In this document: piece by piece, positions 1-11,094 of the stretch
How positions within the stretch are numbered: the stretch's first letter is position 1
Layout of the letters: every line of letters starts with the position of its first letter
Origin: Vibrio splendidus
Lineage (GTDB): Bacteria > Pseudomonadota > Gammaproteobacteria > Enterobacterales > Vibrionaceae
Length of the DNA stretch: 64,000 bases
Reading direction: 5' to 3'
Assembly (NCBI RefSeq): GCF_002873455.1
Contig: NZ_MCUN01000020.1
Span: forward strand, 1-64,000
Program-made: the position numbers and the translations under genes
Notes under the pieces: model-generated
Databases searched by the model: none
What the model was told of the DNA's origin: nothing
What the model saw: the letters and a program-made list of their open reading frames with translations, nothing else

Positions 1-248
1 TACGCTCTTTCGAAAAAGAACCAATAACGCTTTGATATTCATCAACGAGTGCCCACACAGATTGATAGGTTTAAATTGTTAAAGAGCTTTTCCTTTTTGA
101 GCTTCGCTCAAATCGGACGGCCATTTTAGCGATTTAAGTTTTAGTGTCAACCACTATTTTCAAAACTTTTTTCAAGCGCTTAGCTTGGCTAATTTGACCT
201 GCTGATTCGTTTTGGTTTCTTACGAAGCCTTCCCGTTTCAACGAGGTC
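1..248 (-). other. rRNA operon leader (5' end of an rrn transcript leaving the window)
   Basis: Read on the minus strand, this is the transcribed leader of an rRNA operon whose 16S gene lies beyond the left edge. A boxA antitermination element (GCTCTTTAACA) sits at 77-87, followed by sequence typical of Vibrio pre-16S leaders. NusB/S10 antitermination at boxA is established for the element. The rRNA itself is not in the window, so assignment rests on boxA plus the promoter pair just upstream. Confidence 0.8.
122..150 (-). promoter_or_regulatory. rrn P2-type promoter
   Basis: A consensus -35 TTGACA (145-150) is followed after 17 bp by AAAATG (122-127) and a GC-rich discriminator. It lies about 130 bp downstream of P1, the usual tandem arrangement. 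The -10 is weak, so activity is inferred. Confidence 0.55.
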
Positions 249-250
249 GC

Positions 251-278
251 ATTATAGAGATTTCGATCACACTGGCAA
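251..278 (-). promoter_or_regulatory. rrn P1 promoter
   Basis: On the minus strand TTGCCA (273-278) and a perfect TATAAT (251-256) are separated by 16 bp. A GC-rich discriminator (GCGACCTC) follows, the hallmark of stringently controlled rRNA P1 promoters. The stretch upstream (about 280-325) is rich in A and T tracts and could act as an UP element. Confidence 0.8.
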
Positions 279-357
279 GCCCTTTTTGAAGTTTTTCTCG
301 TTTTTTTATTCGTTCGATTAAAAAGACCACAAAACGCCTCAAAAGTAGGCTTTCCTC

Positions 358-885
358 TTACATCTCTTGCAGTTTCTTTGAGAATAAAGAGACTTTTTCC
401 CAGTTCGTGTACTCAACTTCCTTGGTTGTGTCCGTTTCTCCACCTGTCATGTTCATAATAAAGCGAATCATAGTTTTATCGAACCAGTTATAACGTGGGT
501 AATAGAGGGCACCAGCGAATACACCGATTAGAGTCGGCTGCCATGGTGACTTAAGAAGAAACTTCTTAATATAAGCACTACCTTCAGGGGTGTCTTTGCC
601 TTGGTCTTCTTTACGAGCCGTTAAGTTAACGCAGAAGAAGGCAACCTTATTTGATTGCAACTGAGCAAGGTTGGCATCAATGAACTTATATAGCTTCTTA
701 TTAAGGTGACCATAACGAATAGAAGCACCAATCAATACTCTGTCGTATTGAGCAAAGTCGACATTACTAATAGTGTGCAGATCTTGAAGCTCACATTCGA
801 ACTCATTCATTTCTTCTTTTATATAGTTCAAAATTTTCTTGGTTTGCCCTTCACGGCTTGAATATAAAAATAGAGCTTTTGCCAC
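358..885 (-). CDS. hemG: Menaquinone-dependent protoporphyrinogen IX oxidase HemG
   Basis: Oxidises protoporphyrinogen IX to protoporphyrin IX, the penultimate step of heme synthesis, passing electrons to the quinone pool at the inner membrane. At 175 residues it matches the short flavodoxin-like HemG family (E. coli about 181). The N-terminal LFLYSSREGQT (about 5-15) is the FMN phosphate-binding loop. The start is GTG at 883-885, chosen because AAGGA lies 7 nt upstream. It is last in the leftward set yigZ-trkH-hemG, 10 bp after trkH, so its ribosome site lies around the trkH stop. The same trkH-hemG-rrn order occurs in E. coli. Confidence 0.93.
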   Translation of the reverse strand: MAKALFLYSSREGQTKKILNYIKEEMNEFECELQDLHTISNVDFAQYDRVLIGASIRYGHLNKKLYKFIDANLAQLQSNKVAFFCVNLTARKEDQGKDTPEGSAYIKKFLLKSPWQPTLIGVFAGALYYPRYNWFDKTMIRFIMNMTGGETDTTKEVEYTNWEKVSLFSKKLQEM

Positions 886-895
886 AATGTTGTCC

Positions 896-2353
896 TTAGC
901 TACGCCAAAACGTAGGGGTCAATAGAATTAATAAGGTGAAAATTTCTAAACGGCCAAACAGCATAGACACGATCAACACCCATTTTGCCTTGTCATTCAC
1001 ATCGCCGAAGTGCATTGCCACTTCACCTAAGCCTGGGCCAAGGTTATTTAATGTTGCCGCCACGGCGGAGAAAGCACTTAGTTCGTCCATCCCCGTAGCA
1101 ATAAGAGCCAACATACAAACTACAAAAACCAATGCGTATGCAGAGAAGAACCCCCAAACCGCATCAACAACACGCTGTGGTAACGCAGATCCGCCAACCT
1201 TGATGGTATAAACAGCACGCGGGTGAACAAGACGCTTCATTTCACGAGCACCTTGTAAAGTAAGCAGTAAGATTCGGATTACTTTCATACCACCGCCGGT
1301 TGAACCTGCACAACCACCGATAAAAGAAGAGAACAGGAGCAAAACGGGCAGAAATAATGGCCACTCAGAAAAACCGGTGGTAGTAAAACCCGCGGTTGTA
1401 GATATAGACACCGTTTGGAACAACGCTTGATCGAAAGCATCGTAATACGAGTCATAAGAATGGTGATTGAGTAGTAATAAGAAACAAACTAAGAACAGGA
1501 CCGCTTGAATAAAGATAAAGGCGCGAAATTCAGGATCTTTCCAATAATACTTAGGATGCACACCACCAGAAGCAAATGCAGCAAAGTGAAGTGAATAGTT
1601 ACATGCTGATATAAGGAGGAATACGACGGTAATCATGTTGATAGCAGGACTGTTGAAATAGCCCATGCTCGCATCGTGAGTCGAGAAGCCACCAATAGCA
1701 ATCGTAGAGAAACTATGGCTGATGGCATCGAAGAAGCTCATGCCGGCAAGCCAAAACGCTACCGCACAAGCAATCGTTAGACTCAGATATATGTACCAAA
1801 GCGCTTTTGCCGTTTCAGCAATACGCGGAGTCATTTTACTGTCTTTTACTGGACCTGGGATTTCTGCACGATATAGCTGCATACCACCGATACCGAGAAC
1901 CGGAAGGATGGCTACTGCCAATACGATGATACCCATACCACCAAACCATTGCAGGAACTGACGGTAAAACAGAATCGCCTTAGGCAAGTCATCGAGACCG
2001 ACAATAACGGTTGCGCCCGTGGTTGTTAATGCAGAGAAGGATTCGAAGAAAGCATCGGTGACCGACACATTCGGGTTATCGGCGATCAAAAACGGCAATG
2101 CGCCCGCACTACCGATTACCGTCCAGAACAACACAACAATAAGAAAGCCATCACGAGCTTTCAATTCATGTTTATAGCGTCGGTTTGGAAACCAGCAAGT
2201 TGCGCCACAAAATAATAGAACGAAGAAAGTCGTCACAAATGGCACACCCGCACCATCTCTATAGATCAGTGCGACGAGCGCTGGTGCGAGCATTGATACA
2301 CTAAAAAGTGCTAATAATAATCCGACGATTCGAATAATTGAGCGAAATTGCAT
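896..2353 (-). CDS. trkH: Trk potassium uptake channel subunit TrkH
   Basis: Ion-conducting membrane subunit of the Trk K+ uptake system, which works with the peripheral NAD-binding protein TrkA (not in this window). The 485 residues match the family (E. coli 483). Four pore-loop repeats with selectivity-filter glycines are visible: TTTGATV, IAIGGFSTH, TTAGFTTTGF and NNLGPG. Many hydrophobic segments fill the rest. The gene lies 34 bp after yigZ and 10 bp before hemG, so all three are probably co-transcribed. Confidence 0.96.
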   Translation of the reverse strand: MQFRSIIRIVGLLLALFSVSMLAPALVALIYRDGAGVPFVTTFFVLLFCGATCWFPNRRYKHELKARDGFLIVVLFWTVIGSAGALPFLIADNPNVSVTDAFFESFSALTTTGATVIVGLDDLPKAILFYRQFLQWFGGMGIIVLAVAILPVLGIGGMQLYRAEIPGPVKDSKMTPRIAETAKALWYIYLSLTIACAVAFWLAGMSFFDAISHSFSTIAIGGFSTHDASMGYFNSPAINMITVVFLLISACNYSLHFAAFASGGVHPKYYWKDPEFRAFIFIQAVLFLVCFLLLLNHHSYDSYYDAFDQALFQTVSISTTAGFTTTGFSEWPLFLPVLLLFSSFIGGCAGSTGGGMKVIRILLLTLQGAREMKRLVHPRAVYTIKVGGSALPQRVVDAVWGFFSAYALVFVVCMLALIATGMDELSAFSAVAATLNNLGPGLGEVAMHFGDVNDKAKWVLIVSMLFGRLEIFTLLILLTPTFWRS

Positions 2354-2387
2354 GAGCTATTGAACGAAGCGAAATGCTTCACACTTC

Positions 2388-3011
2388 CTAGTTGTCTTTG
2401 ACTTTCGTTACCAGTGCCTTAGCACCGCTTTTATTGATCATGGTTTGGGTAAACGAATCTACCTGAAGGAGCTCTATTTCAATAATAAGCTCAACTTGAA
2501 CACCATAATACGCTTGGACTTCAACAGCCTGATGCTGAGCCATAATGGATTGCGCGATTGGCACAAAGCCATAGTCTAACTCTAGCCGTAATTTTGTGGT
2601 TATTTTTTTCTCGATAGTTTGAAGCAGCTTGAGAGCTTGTTGCACTCCTCCACCATACGCCTTTACTAGTCCACCCGTTCCAAGCTTGATTCCGCCAGAA
2701 TAACGAGTGACAACAGCCGTTAATTCACCGACACCAGAACCAGACAGTTGCGCCAAGATGGGCTTACCCGCAGTACCAGATGGCTCTCCATCGTCACTAA
2801 AGCCCCATTTCATTGAGTCTTCAGGTCGCCCAGCGACAAAGCCCCAACAATTATGTCGCGCTGAAGAATGCTCTTTTTTTACCTGTTCTACGAACTGTTT
2901 AGCAGCTTCTACACTTGGAGTATGAGCAAGACGAGTAATGAAGACGCTCTTCTTTATCTCTTCTTCAAACAGAGCTGACGCAGACGGTATTAAATAAGGC
3001 TGTTCATTCAT
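2388..3011 (-). CDS. yigZ: YigZ/IMPACT family protein
   Basis: Member of the YigZ/IMPACT (UPF0029) family, 207 residues (E. coli YigZ about 204). The family signature DDGEPSGTAGKPIL is at residues 73-86, preceded by HNCWGF at 53-58. The N-terminal domain has an S5-like fold and the C-terminal part an EF-G-like fold. The eukaryotic relative IMPACT regulates Gcn2, but the bacterial role is not settled. It is the first gene of the leftward yigZ-trkH-hemG unit and divergent from fadB. In E. coli pepQ precedes yigZ; no pepQ is present here. Confidence 0.9.
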   Translation of the reverse strand: MNEQPYLIPSASALFEEEIKKSVFITRLAHTPSVEAAKQFVEQVKKEHSSARHNCWGFVAGRPEDSMKWGFSDDGEPSGTAGKPILAQLSGSGVGELTAVVTRYSGGIKLGTGGLVKAYGGGVQQALKLLQTIEKKITTKLRLELDYGFVPIAQSIMAQHQAVEVQAYYGVQVELIIEIELLQVDSFTQTMINKSGAKALVTKVKDN

Positions 3012-3151
3012 ATCGTTAACTTAATTATTAAGAGCGACGAAGTGTATCACGCGTGAATAATAAGGGTTAGAGGATCTGTGCTATCGCACAATGTTAAACA
3101 ATTGTTTAAAAAATGTATTGAAATTAATCAGGCAGAGGTACAGACTAAGAT

Positions 3152-3168
3152 AACTGGTCTTACCAGGT
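3152..3168. promoter_or_regulatory. FadR operator upstream of fadBA
   Basis: The 17-bp sequence AACTGGTCTTACCAGGT is a near-palindrome (ACTGGT/ACCAGG halves) matching the known FadR operator pattern. A -10-like TACAAT lies at 3173-3178, so a bound repressor would cover the promoter. FadR repression relieved by long-chain acyl-CoA is established for fadB in E. coli. Its use here is inferred from the site and the gene behind it. Confidence 0.85.
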
Positions 3169-3238
3169 ATCCTACAATATTAGAAAGATAACAAGATTCT
3201 CTCAAACAATCGTGGATTGTATGTCATGGAGATAGACA

Positions 3239-6600
<3,362 letters not shown>

Positions 6601-6634
6601 CGATCACTGACTGTAATACTTGAAAGGTAATATT

Positions 6635-6668
6635 TTGTGCAGCTATATTTATATAGCTGCACTTTTTA
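6635..6668 (+). terminator. fadBA terminator
   Basis: An 11-bp perfect stem (GTGCAGCTATA at 6637-6647, complement at 6652-6662) with a 4-nt loop is followed by TTTTT. Confidence 0.85.
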
Positions 6669-6842
6669 TTACTCAGTATCTAATAATCTGTCGATTTGTT
6701 GAATAAACCTAGCAAGAGAAAAACCATCACTTATATCTATGCATAAAACGCATAGATTCAATGTTGATGTTTCATTTTTTTTTCTCCAGAGATTCAACTA
6801 AAGTTACTTCAGTTTCCTAATATTCCTCCTACGGAGCAGATC

Positions 6843-7823
6843 ATGTTTAAAGCACTTGTACTAAACCAAGAAGACAAAAAAACTATCGCATCAGTTTCTC
6901 AAATTGATGAGTCTCAATTACCAGAAGGTAACGTGAAGGTTGATGTGAGCTACTCTTCTTTGAACTACAAAGATGGTTTGGCAATTACAGGTAAAGGGCG
7001 CATTGTTCGCAACTTCCCTATGGTTCCTGGTATCGACCTTTCTGGCGTGGTTTCACAATCTGATGACCCTCGCTACAAAGCGGGCGACGAAGTTGTTCTA
7101 ACGGGTTGGGGTGTTGGTGAAGGTCACTGGGGCGGCATGGCTGAGAAAGCGAGCTTAAACGGTGATTGGTTAGTGCCAATGCCTGCAGGTCTAGACGCGA
7201 AGAAAGTCATGGCGATTGGTACAGCTGGTTTCACAGCAATGCTTTGTGTGCAAGCTATCGTGGATGCAGGTATCAAACCAGAAGACGGTGAAATCCTAGT
7301 AACTGGTGCAAGTGGCGGCGTAGGCAGCGTGTCTATTACCCTACTAAACCAACTGGGTTACAAAGTGGCAGCGGTTACTGGCCGTGCTTCAGCAAATGGC
7401 GAGTTACTAAAATCACTAGGTGCAACACGCATTGTAGAACGTGCTGAACTAGAAGAACCGGCGAAACCACTTGAGAAACAACTGTGGGCTGGTGCTATCG
7501 ATACAGTCGGTAGCAAAGTACTTGCGAAAGTATTGGCGCAAATTGATTACAACGGTGCGGTTGCAATGTGTGGCCTAGCTGGCGGCTTTGACTTACCAAC
7601 CACAGTAATGCCATTCATTCTGCGCAACGTTCGCCTACAAGGTGTGGACTCTGTAATGTGCCCTCGTGAAAAACGTATTAAAGCGTGGGAACAACTGGCT
7701 GAGCTGCTACCAGAATCTTTCTATGCGCAAGCAACGAAGGAAGTGCCTCTAGATGGCGCAATTCAAGCGGCAGAAGACATCACTAACGGTCAAATTACTG
7801 GTCGTATAGTCATTAAACTATAG
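6843..7823 (+). CDS. acuI: Acrylyl-CoA reductase (NADPH) / YhdH-family oxidoreductase AcuI
   Basis: Zinc-free medium-chain dehydrogenase/reductase of the YhdH/AcuI family, 326 residues, reducing acryloyl-CoA to propionyl-CoA with NADPH. In marine bacteria this detoxifies acrylate made from DMSP; in others it serves propionate-related metabolism. The N-terminal GroES-like part contains SSLNYKDGLA and MVPGIDLSG. The Rossmann motif is TGASGGVGSV near residues 150-160. Start ATG has GGAG about 7 nt upstream. No dddA/acuNK-like partner is adjacent, so the physiological substrate is inferred from the family only. It stands alone between terminators. Confidence 0.88.
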   Translation: MFKALVLNQEDKKTIASVSQIDESQLPEGNVKVDVSYSSLNYKDGLAITGKGRIVRNFPMVPGIDLSGVVSQSDDPRYKAGDEVVLTGWGVGEGHWGGMAEKASLNGDWLVPMPAGLDAKKVMAIGTAGFTAMLCVQAIVDAGIKPEDGEILVTGASGGVGSVSITLLNQLGYKVAAVTGRASANGELLKSLGATRIVERAELEEPAKPLEKQLWAGAIDTVGSKVLAKVLAQIDYNGAVAMCGLAGGFDLPTTVMPFILRNVRLQGVDSVMCPREKRIKAWEQLAELLPESFYAQATKEVPLDGAIQAAEDITNGQITGRIVIKL

Positions 7824-7887
7824 ATTCTCAAACATAAAGTTATCAAACCTTAAGCAACAGCTTTAGATTTGGATAACCCAAAATAAC

Positions 7888-7915
7888 AAAGGGCTGATTA
7901 CTTATCAGCCCTTTT
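7888..7915. terminator. Bidirectional terminator between acuI and the LysR gene
   Basis: Stem AAAGGGCTGAT (7888-7898) pairs with ATCAGCCCTTT (7904-7914) around a 5-nt loop, with T tracts on both strands, serving two convergent genes. Confidence 0.85.
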
Positions 7916-7959
7916 GCATTTTTGTCATTTGGATCAAGTAAACCAAAGCTAGCCCTCAG

Positions 7960-8901
7960 TTAACCCAAGCCTACATCCGCAATACGTTTTTGAATCAGCT
8001 CACCGCATTCCTCTTTTACCACTCTTCTTAACCATTGCTGCGAGGCAGAAGAATCGCAGCGCGAATGCCAGATCAGTGAGTAGTCAAACGGCATAAACTC
8101 AAAGGGTAGCGGCTTGACGACCAGGTCATAACGCTCTGCCACTAAGTAAGCTAAATCGGCAGGTACAGTAATCACCAATGGCATTCTATCGACAATAGCC
8201 AATGCAGCTTCAAGGTGATAAGCGCGCAGAACCATTTTACGTGGATTTTGATTGGCTAAAGCATTATCTAATAACGCTTTAACGCCATCACTGATCGCAA
8301 TCATCGCGTGCGGGAGTGATACATAATCTTCAAGGCTTAAAGGCTGATCCGCCAATGGGTGCTTTTTAGATAAAAGACACGACACACCAACAGGCCCTAA
8401 AACATCTTGATGAAGCGGAGCAATACTGCCACTCGGACGACAAATCGCCATATCGACACGCTCTGTGCTGAGCTGCTTAAACAAATGCTCATGTTGCAAC
8501 GGTGCGAACTCTAAAGAGATATTAGGGGCTTGTTCATAAATTTTCGGCAACGCATAAGGCAAGATGGTCTGCATCGCATAGTCGGTAGTCGCAATCAAAA
8601 AACGTTCGCTGCAATAGTAAGGATCGAAATCACTCGGACTAAGCAATTGACGGAATGATTCTAAAGGTTGATCAATACGCTGACTGATCTCGAGCGCTTT
8701 TTTGGTGGGAATAAGGTGCTGACCTTGACGTGTAAACAGAGGATCGCTGAGTAATTCTCTTAAGCGGCCTAATACTCGGCTAGTTGCCGACTGGCTTAAG
8801 TTTAGACGAAGCGCGGCCTGGCTTACACTGCCTTCTTCAATCAATACCTTTAAAGCGACCAGTAAATTTAGGTCTCTACGATAGATGTCTTCCAATTCCA
8901 C
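7960..8901 (-). CDS. LysR-family transcriptional regulator
   Basis: 313-residue LysR-type regulator. The N-terminal winged HTH (about 8-66) includes GSVSQAALRLNLSQSATSR; the rest is a periplasmic-binding-protein-like effector domain. No alternative ATG was evident near the N-terminus, so I keep the GTG at 8899-8901, though the ribosome site (AAGTAG) is weak. It is convergent with acuI and not divergent from any metabolic gene, so its targets cannot be deduced from context. The N-terminal MELEDIYRRDLNLL resembles the NodD/SyrM-like and LeuO-like branch, but that is only an impression. Confidence 0.88.
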   Translation of the reverse strand: MELEDIYRRDLNLLVALKVLIEEGSVSQAALRLNLSQSATSRVLGRLRELLSDPLFTRQGQHLIPTKKALEISQRIDQPLESFRQLLSPSDFDPYYCSERFLIATTDYAMQTILPYALPKIYEQAPNISLEFAPLQHEHLFKQLSTERVDMAICRPSGSIAPLHQDVLGPVGVSCLLSKKHPLADQPLSLEDYVSLPHAMIAISDGVKALLDNALANQNPRKMVLRAYHLEAALAIVDRMPLVITVPADLAYLVAERYDLVVKPLPFEFMPFDYSLIWHSRCDSSASQQWLRRVVKEECGELIQKRIADVGLG

Positions 8902-8961
8902 GCTACTTACCTAGCTGTATACAATTATCATTAATCACTAAGTTGTTTATAGCATGCTTTA

Positions 8962-8990
8962 GATAAAAAAAATCCCGCAATTACGCGGGG
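8962..8990 (-). terminator. Terminator of the small membrane protein gene
   Basis: On the minus strand CCCGC (8985-8989) pairs with GCGGG (8974-8978), followed by a run of seven or more T. It lies about 70 bp beyond the stop of the gene at 9057-9242. Confidence 0.7.
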
Positions 8991-9056
8991 AAGCCCAAGA
9001 AAATCTGGGGATAGTGTCGGAATGTGTCGTATTGGAATTAGCTTGCTGTATTCGGA

Positions 9057-9242
9057 TTAGTGCTCTTGCTCTTCGGCTATGCCTTGCCAACGGCGCATCT
9101 CTACCCAAATACCAATAATCGTTGCCACTATGCCAAATATTGGCATCAGTGAGGTCTCTGTCGATGAACGTAGTACTAACGCACAAAAAGAAATAAAACA
9201 GAGAACTGAATAAATGGTTAATCTATCTAATCCTGTCAACAT
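9057..9242 (-). CDS. Small two-helix membrane protein, function unknown
   Basis: 61-residue protein with two predicted membrane helices, roughly residues 8-27 (IYSVLCFISFCALVL) and 32-50 (SLMPIFGIVATIIGIWV). A charged tail follows, ending EEQEH. I place the start at ATG 9240-9242: AAGGAG (9248-9253) is then 5 nt upstream, whereas the GTG two codons earlier overlaps that ribosome site. A dedicated terminator follows. It is divergent from tusA. I do not recognise the family. Confidence 0.65.
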   Translation of the reverse strand: MLTGLDRLTIYSVLCFISFCALVLRSSTETSLMPIFGIVATIIGIWVEMRRWQGIAEEQEH

Positions 9243-9391
9243 CGCCACTCCTTAGCTAGTTGCCTTTGTCTTAAGTTGTTATCAACTTGTTAATTAAGTT
9301 ATAGGAAATGACTTCAATTGCCAAGCACTTATTGCATATTTTTTCTGCAGACGTATTATTCACTCGTTAGATAGATATAGAGATACAAACC

Positions 9392-9643
9392 ATGACATTC
9401 AAACCTGAACTGGCAACCCACACTTTAGAAGCTGAAGGCCTGCGTTGCCCAGAACCAGTAATGATGGTCAGGAAGACAATTAGAAACATGCAGGATGGCG
9501 ATGTGTTACTGGTAAAAGCTGACGACCCTTCGACAACTCGTGATATTCCGAGTTTTTGTCGTTTTATGGATCATCAGTTAGTCGGCCAAGCGACTGAAGC
9601 TTTGCCTTACCAATATTTGATAAGAAAAGGGTTGGAGGCATAA
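9392..9643 (+). CDS. tusA: Sulfurtransferase TusA
   Basis: 83-residue TusA family protein that relays persulfide sulfur from IscS to the TusBCD/TusE chain for 2-thiouridine formation at tRNA wobble positions. The family motif CPEPVM carries the sulfur-accepting cysteine C19 near the N-terminus. Length matches E. coli TusA (81). It has its own promoter region and a strong shared terminator downstream. SirA-like paralogues exist, but the CPEP motif and length favour TusA. Confidence 0.88.
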   Translation: MTFKPELATHTLEAEGLRCPEPVMMVRKTIRNMQDGDVLLVKADDPSTTRDIPSFCRFMDHQLVGQATEALPYQYLIRKGLEA

Positions 9644-9668
9644 CGCCTCACCTAAATATCAAGCATCA

Positions 9669-9726
9669 AAAAAGCCGCTCGTACCTTATGTTCTTAAACA
9701 GAACTCAGAGTACGAGCGGCTTTTTG
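9669..9726. terminator. Bidirectional terminator after tusA
   Basis: A 15-bp perfect outer stem (9669-9683 with 9711-9725; AAAAAGCCGCTCGTA) encloses a smaller GTTC/GAAC hairpin. A and T tracts on each side serve tusA and the opposing gene at 9728. Confidence 0.88.
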
Positions 9727-9727
9727 T

Positions 9728-9976
9728 TTATTCGTTTCTTGATTTGTTTTGCAGATGCTCAAGCTGATGTTGAATCTCTCGGAGATCTTTTCGCATAGGA
9801 ATAATATGCGCGACCCGAATCCAAGCTTCTACCGCAAGCCCAGTCATGATCATCGAACCAGCCACCATCGGTAGCCACATATCCGTCAACACCATGCCTA
9901 ATAGTGTAAGTGCAAGACCAAAGGTAAATAGATAGCTTTGGCTTTGTGGAGTAATACCCATATAACGCGTCAACAT
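9728..9976 (-). CDS. Small membrane protein, function unknown
   Basis: 82-residue protein with two hydrophobic segments, about residues 15-34 and 36-52. A charged tail (MRKDLREIQHQLEHLQNK) follows that could form a short coiled coil. The start is taken at ATG 9974-9976 because GAGGG (9984-9988) is then 7 nt upstream; an ATG two codons earlier would be only 1 nt from it. It lies downstream of mneA on the same strand, about 140 bp away, and may be transcribed separately. I do not recognise a family. Confidence 0.65.
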   Translation of the reverse strand: MLTRYMGITPQSQSYLFTFGLALTLLGMVLTDMWLPMVAGSMIMTGLAVEAWIRVAHIIPMRKDLREIQHQLEHLQNKSRNE

Positions 9977-10119
9977 AATCATGCCCTCGTGTTTTTAACT
10001 CACAAGATTAAAATATCATGACAAGTATGACAGTTATATGTCCATTCGCTCGATAAACCCCACAATACTGTAAGAGTATGACCTAAAACACATTACTTTA
10101 CTGGTTGAGTATGTACCGC

Positions 10120-10674
10120 TTAATAGAACGCCGCTGCGATAGCCAAACCCACGAATAACAAAGCGGTGATCTTGCGAATCAGATCAAGAGGCATCTTATC
10201 TGCCGATAACTTACCAATGATCACCACAGGCACATTCGCTAGCAACATACCGATAGTAGTGCCAAGAATTACCCACGTTAATGCATCCGAATATTGAGCC
10301 CCAAGAATGGATGTCGCAATCTGGGTCTTATCACCAATTTCAGCAATGAAGAAAGCGATAAAACTGGCGACAAACGGCCCTCGGTTCGAGATCTGCTCAT
10401 CGTCGTCTAATTTATCCGGAATGAGAATCCAGCCTGCCATCGCAATGAAACTGACCACCAGCACCCATTTAAGCACTTCGGGAGATAAATAATCGGCGAC
10501 CACAACACCTAGCCACGCCGCAAGGGCATGGTTGGCAATGGTGGCAAAGAAAATAGCCGCAATAATAGGTAACGGTTTTCGATATCGACTGGCTAATAAA
10601 AGGGATAGCAACTGAGTCTTATCACCGATCTCGGCTAAGGCGACAGTTGTAATTGAAATTGCTAAAACGCTCAC
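10120..10674 (-). CDS. mneA: Manganese exporter MneA (UPF0016 / TMEM165-GDT1 family)
   Basis: Inner-membrane Mn2+ exporter. About 184 residues with six predicted helices arranged as two repeats, each carrying the family signature EIGDKTQ (near residues 14-20 and again in the second half). Vibrio cholerae MneA is the characterised bacterial Mn exporter of this family, as I recall. I start it at GTG 10672-10674, where the protein reads (V)SVLAISITTVALAEIGDKTQ. The longer frame to 10734 runs back into the riboswitch expression platform and adds 20 uncharacteristic residues. Control by the Mn2+ riboswitch upstream fits the function. Confidence 0.9.
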   Translation of the reverse strand: MSVLAISITTVALAEIGDKTQLLSLLLASRYRKPLPIIAAIFFATIANHALAAWLGVVVADYLSPEVLKWVLVVSFIAMAGWILIPDKLDDDEQISNRGPFVASFIAFFIAEIGDKTQIATSILGAQYSDALTWVILGTTIGMLLANVPVVIIGKLSADKMPLDLIRKITALLFVGLAIAAAFY

Positions 10675-10752
10675 GACATGCTCATTTGGGATGAGGATTA
10701 TTATATTTAACCAAAGACAAACCTCGCGCCCCATCCCGGTTCACGATGCTTG

Positions 10753-10879
10753 TCTAAGGTCTTGCTAAGCGCCACCAAGGTGGTGGTTGCCTCGAACGCC
10801 ATGATGATTTTGCATCAATTATGTTGACGAACGAACTCATTCAATAGGATATGAATAAGCAAGCTACTCCCCAAAGACC
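10753..10879 (-). ncRNA. yybP-ykoY manganese riboswitch
   Basis: The minus strand shows both conserved arms of the yybP-ykoY aptamer. The 5' arm is TCTTTGGGGAGTAGC (10863-10877) and the 3' arm is TTAGCAAGACCTTAGAC (10752-10768). Between them lies the GTTCGTCAACATA segment expected of the second helix. GTCT/AGAC and GG/CC close the basal stem. Downstream, GGGATGGGG (about 10730-10738) can pair with CCTCATCCC (about 10689-10697) just before the mneA start, a likely expression platform. The family senses Mn2+ and usually turns on Mn efflux genes. Confidence 0.93.
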
Positions 10880-10884
10880 GCGAG

Positions 10885-10913
10885 ATTTTAATCACCCACG
10901 CTTTCAAACACAA
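10885..10913 (-). promoter_or_regulatory. Promoter of the riboswitch-mneA transcript
   Basis: TTGTGT (10908-10913) and TAAAAT (10885-10890) are 17 bp apart on the minus strand. A start 6-8 nt downstream would fall at the first base pairs of the riboswitch basal stem. Confidence 0.55.
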
Positions 10914-11094
10914 GTGTCAAACTTATCAAAATATCCACTTGTGCCGAAAAACAAACATTAAAGGCAAAAAAATCCACTAAACGACATTTTAGACCACTAA
11001 TTAAACAAGATTACCCCTACTCGCTTTACCAATATCTCGGTATACTCAGAGGTTATTTTTATCATTCATTTAAAAGAATCGCGCGAACCTGACT

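Noticed and set aside
6738-6800. Short 20-codon ORF upstream of acuI
   Set aside because: No ribosome site, low-complexity poly-Phe content, no conserved leader features.
8959-9186. 75-codon minus-strand frame overlapping the small membrane protein gene
   Set aside because: It overlaps the terminator at 8962-8990 and the better-supported gene at 9057-9242, has no ribosome site and an unlikely composition.
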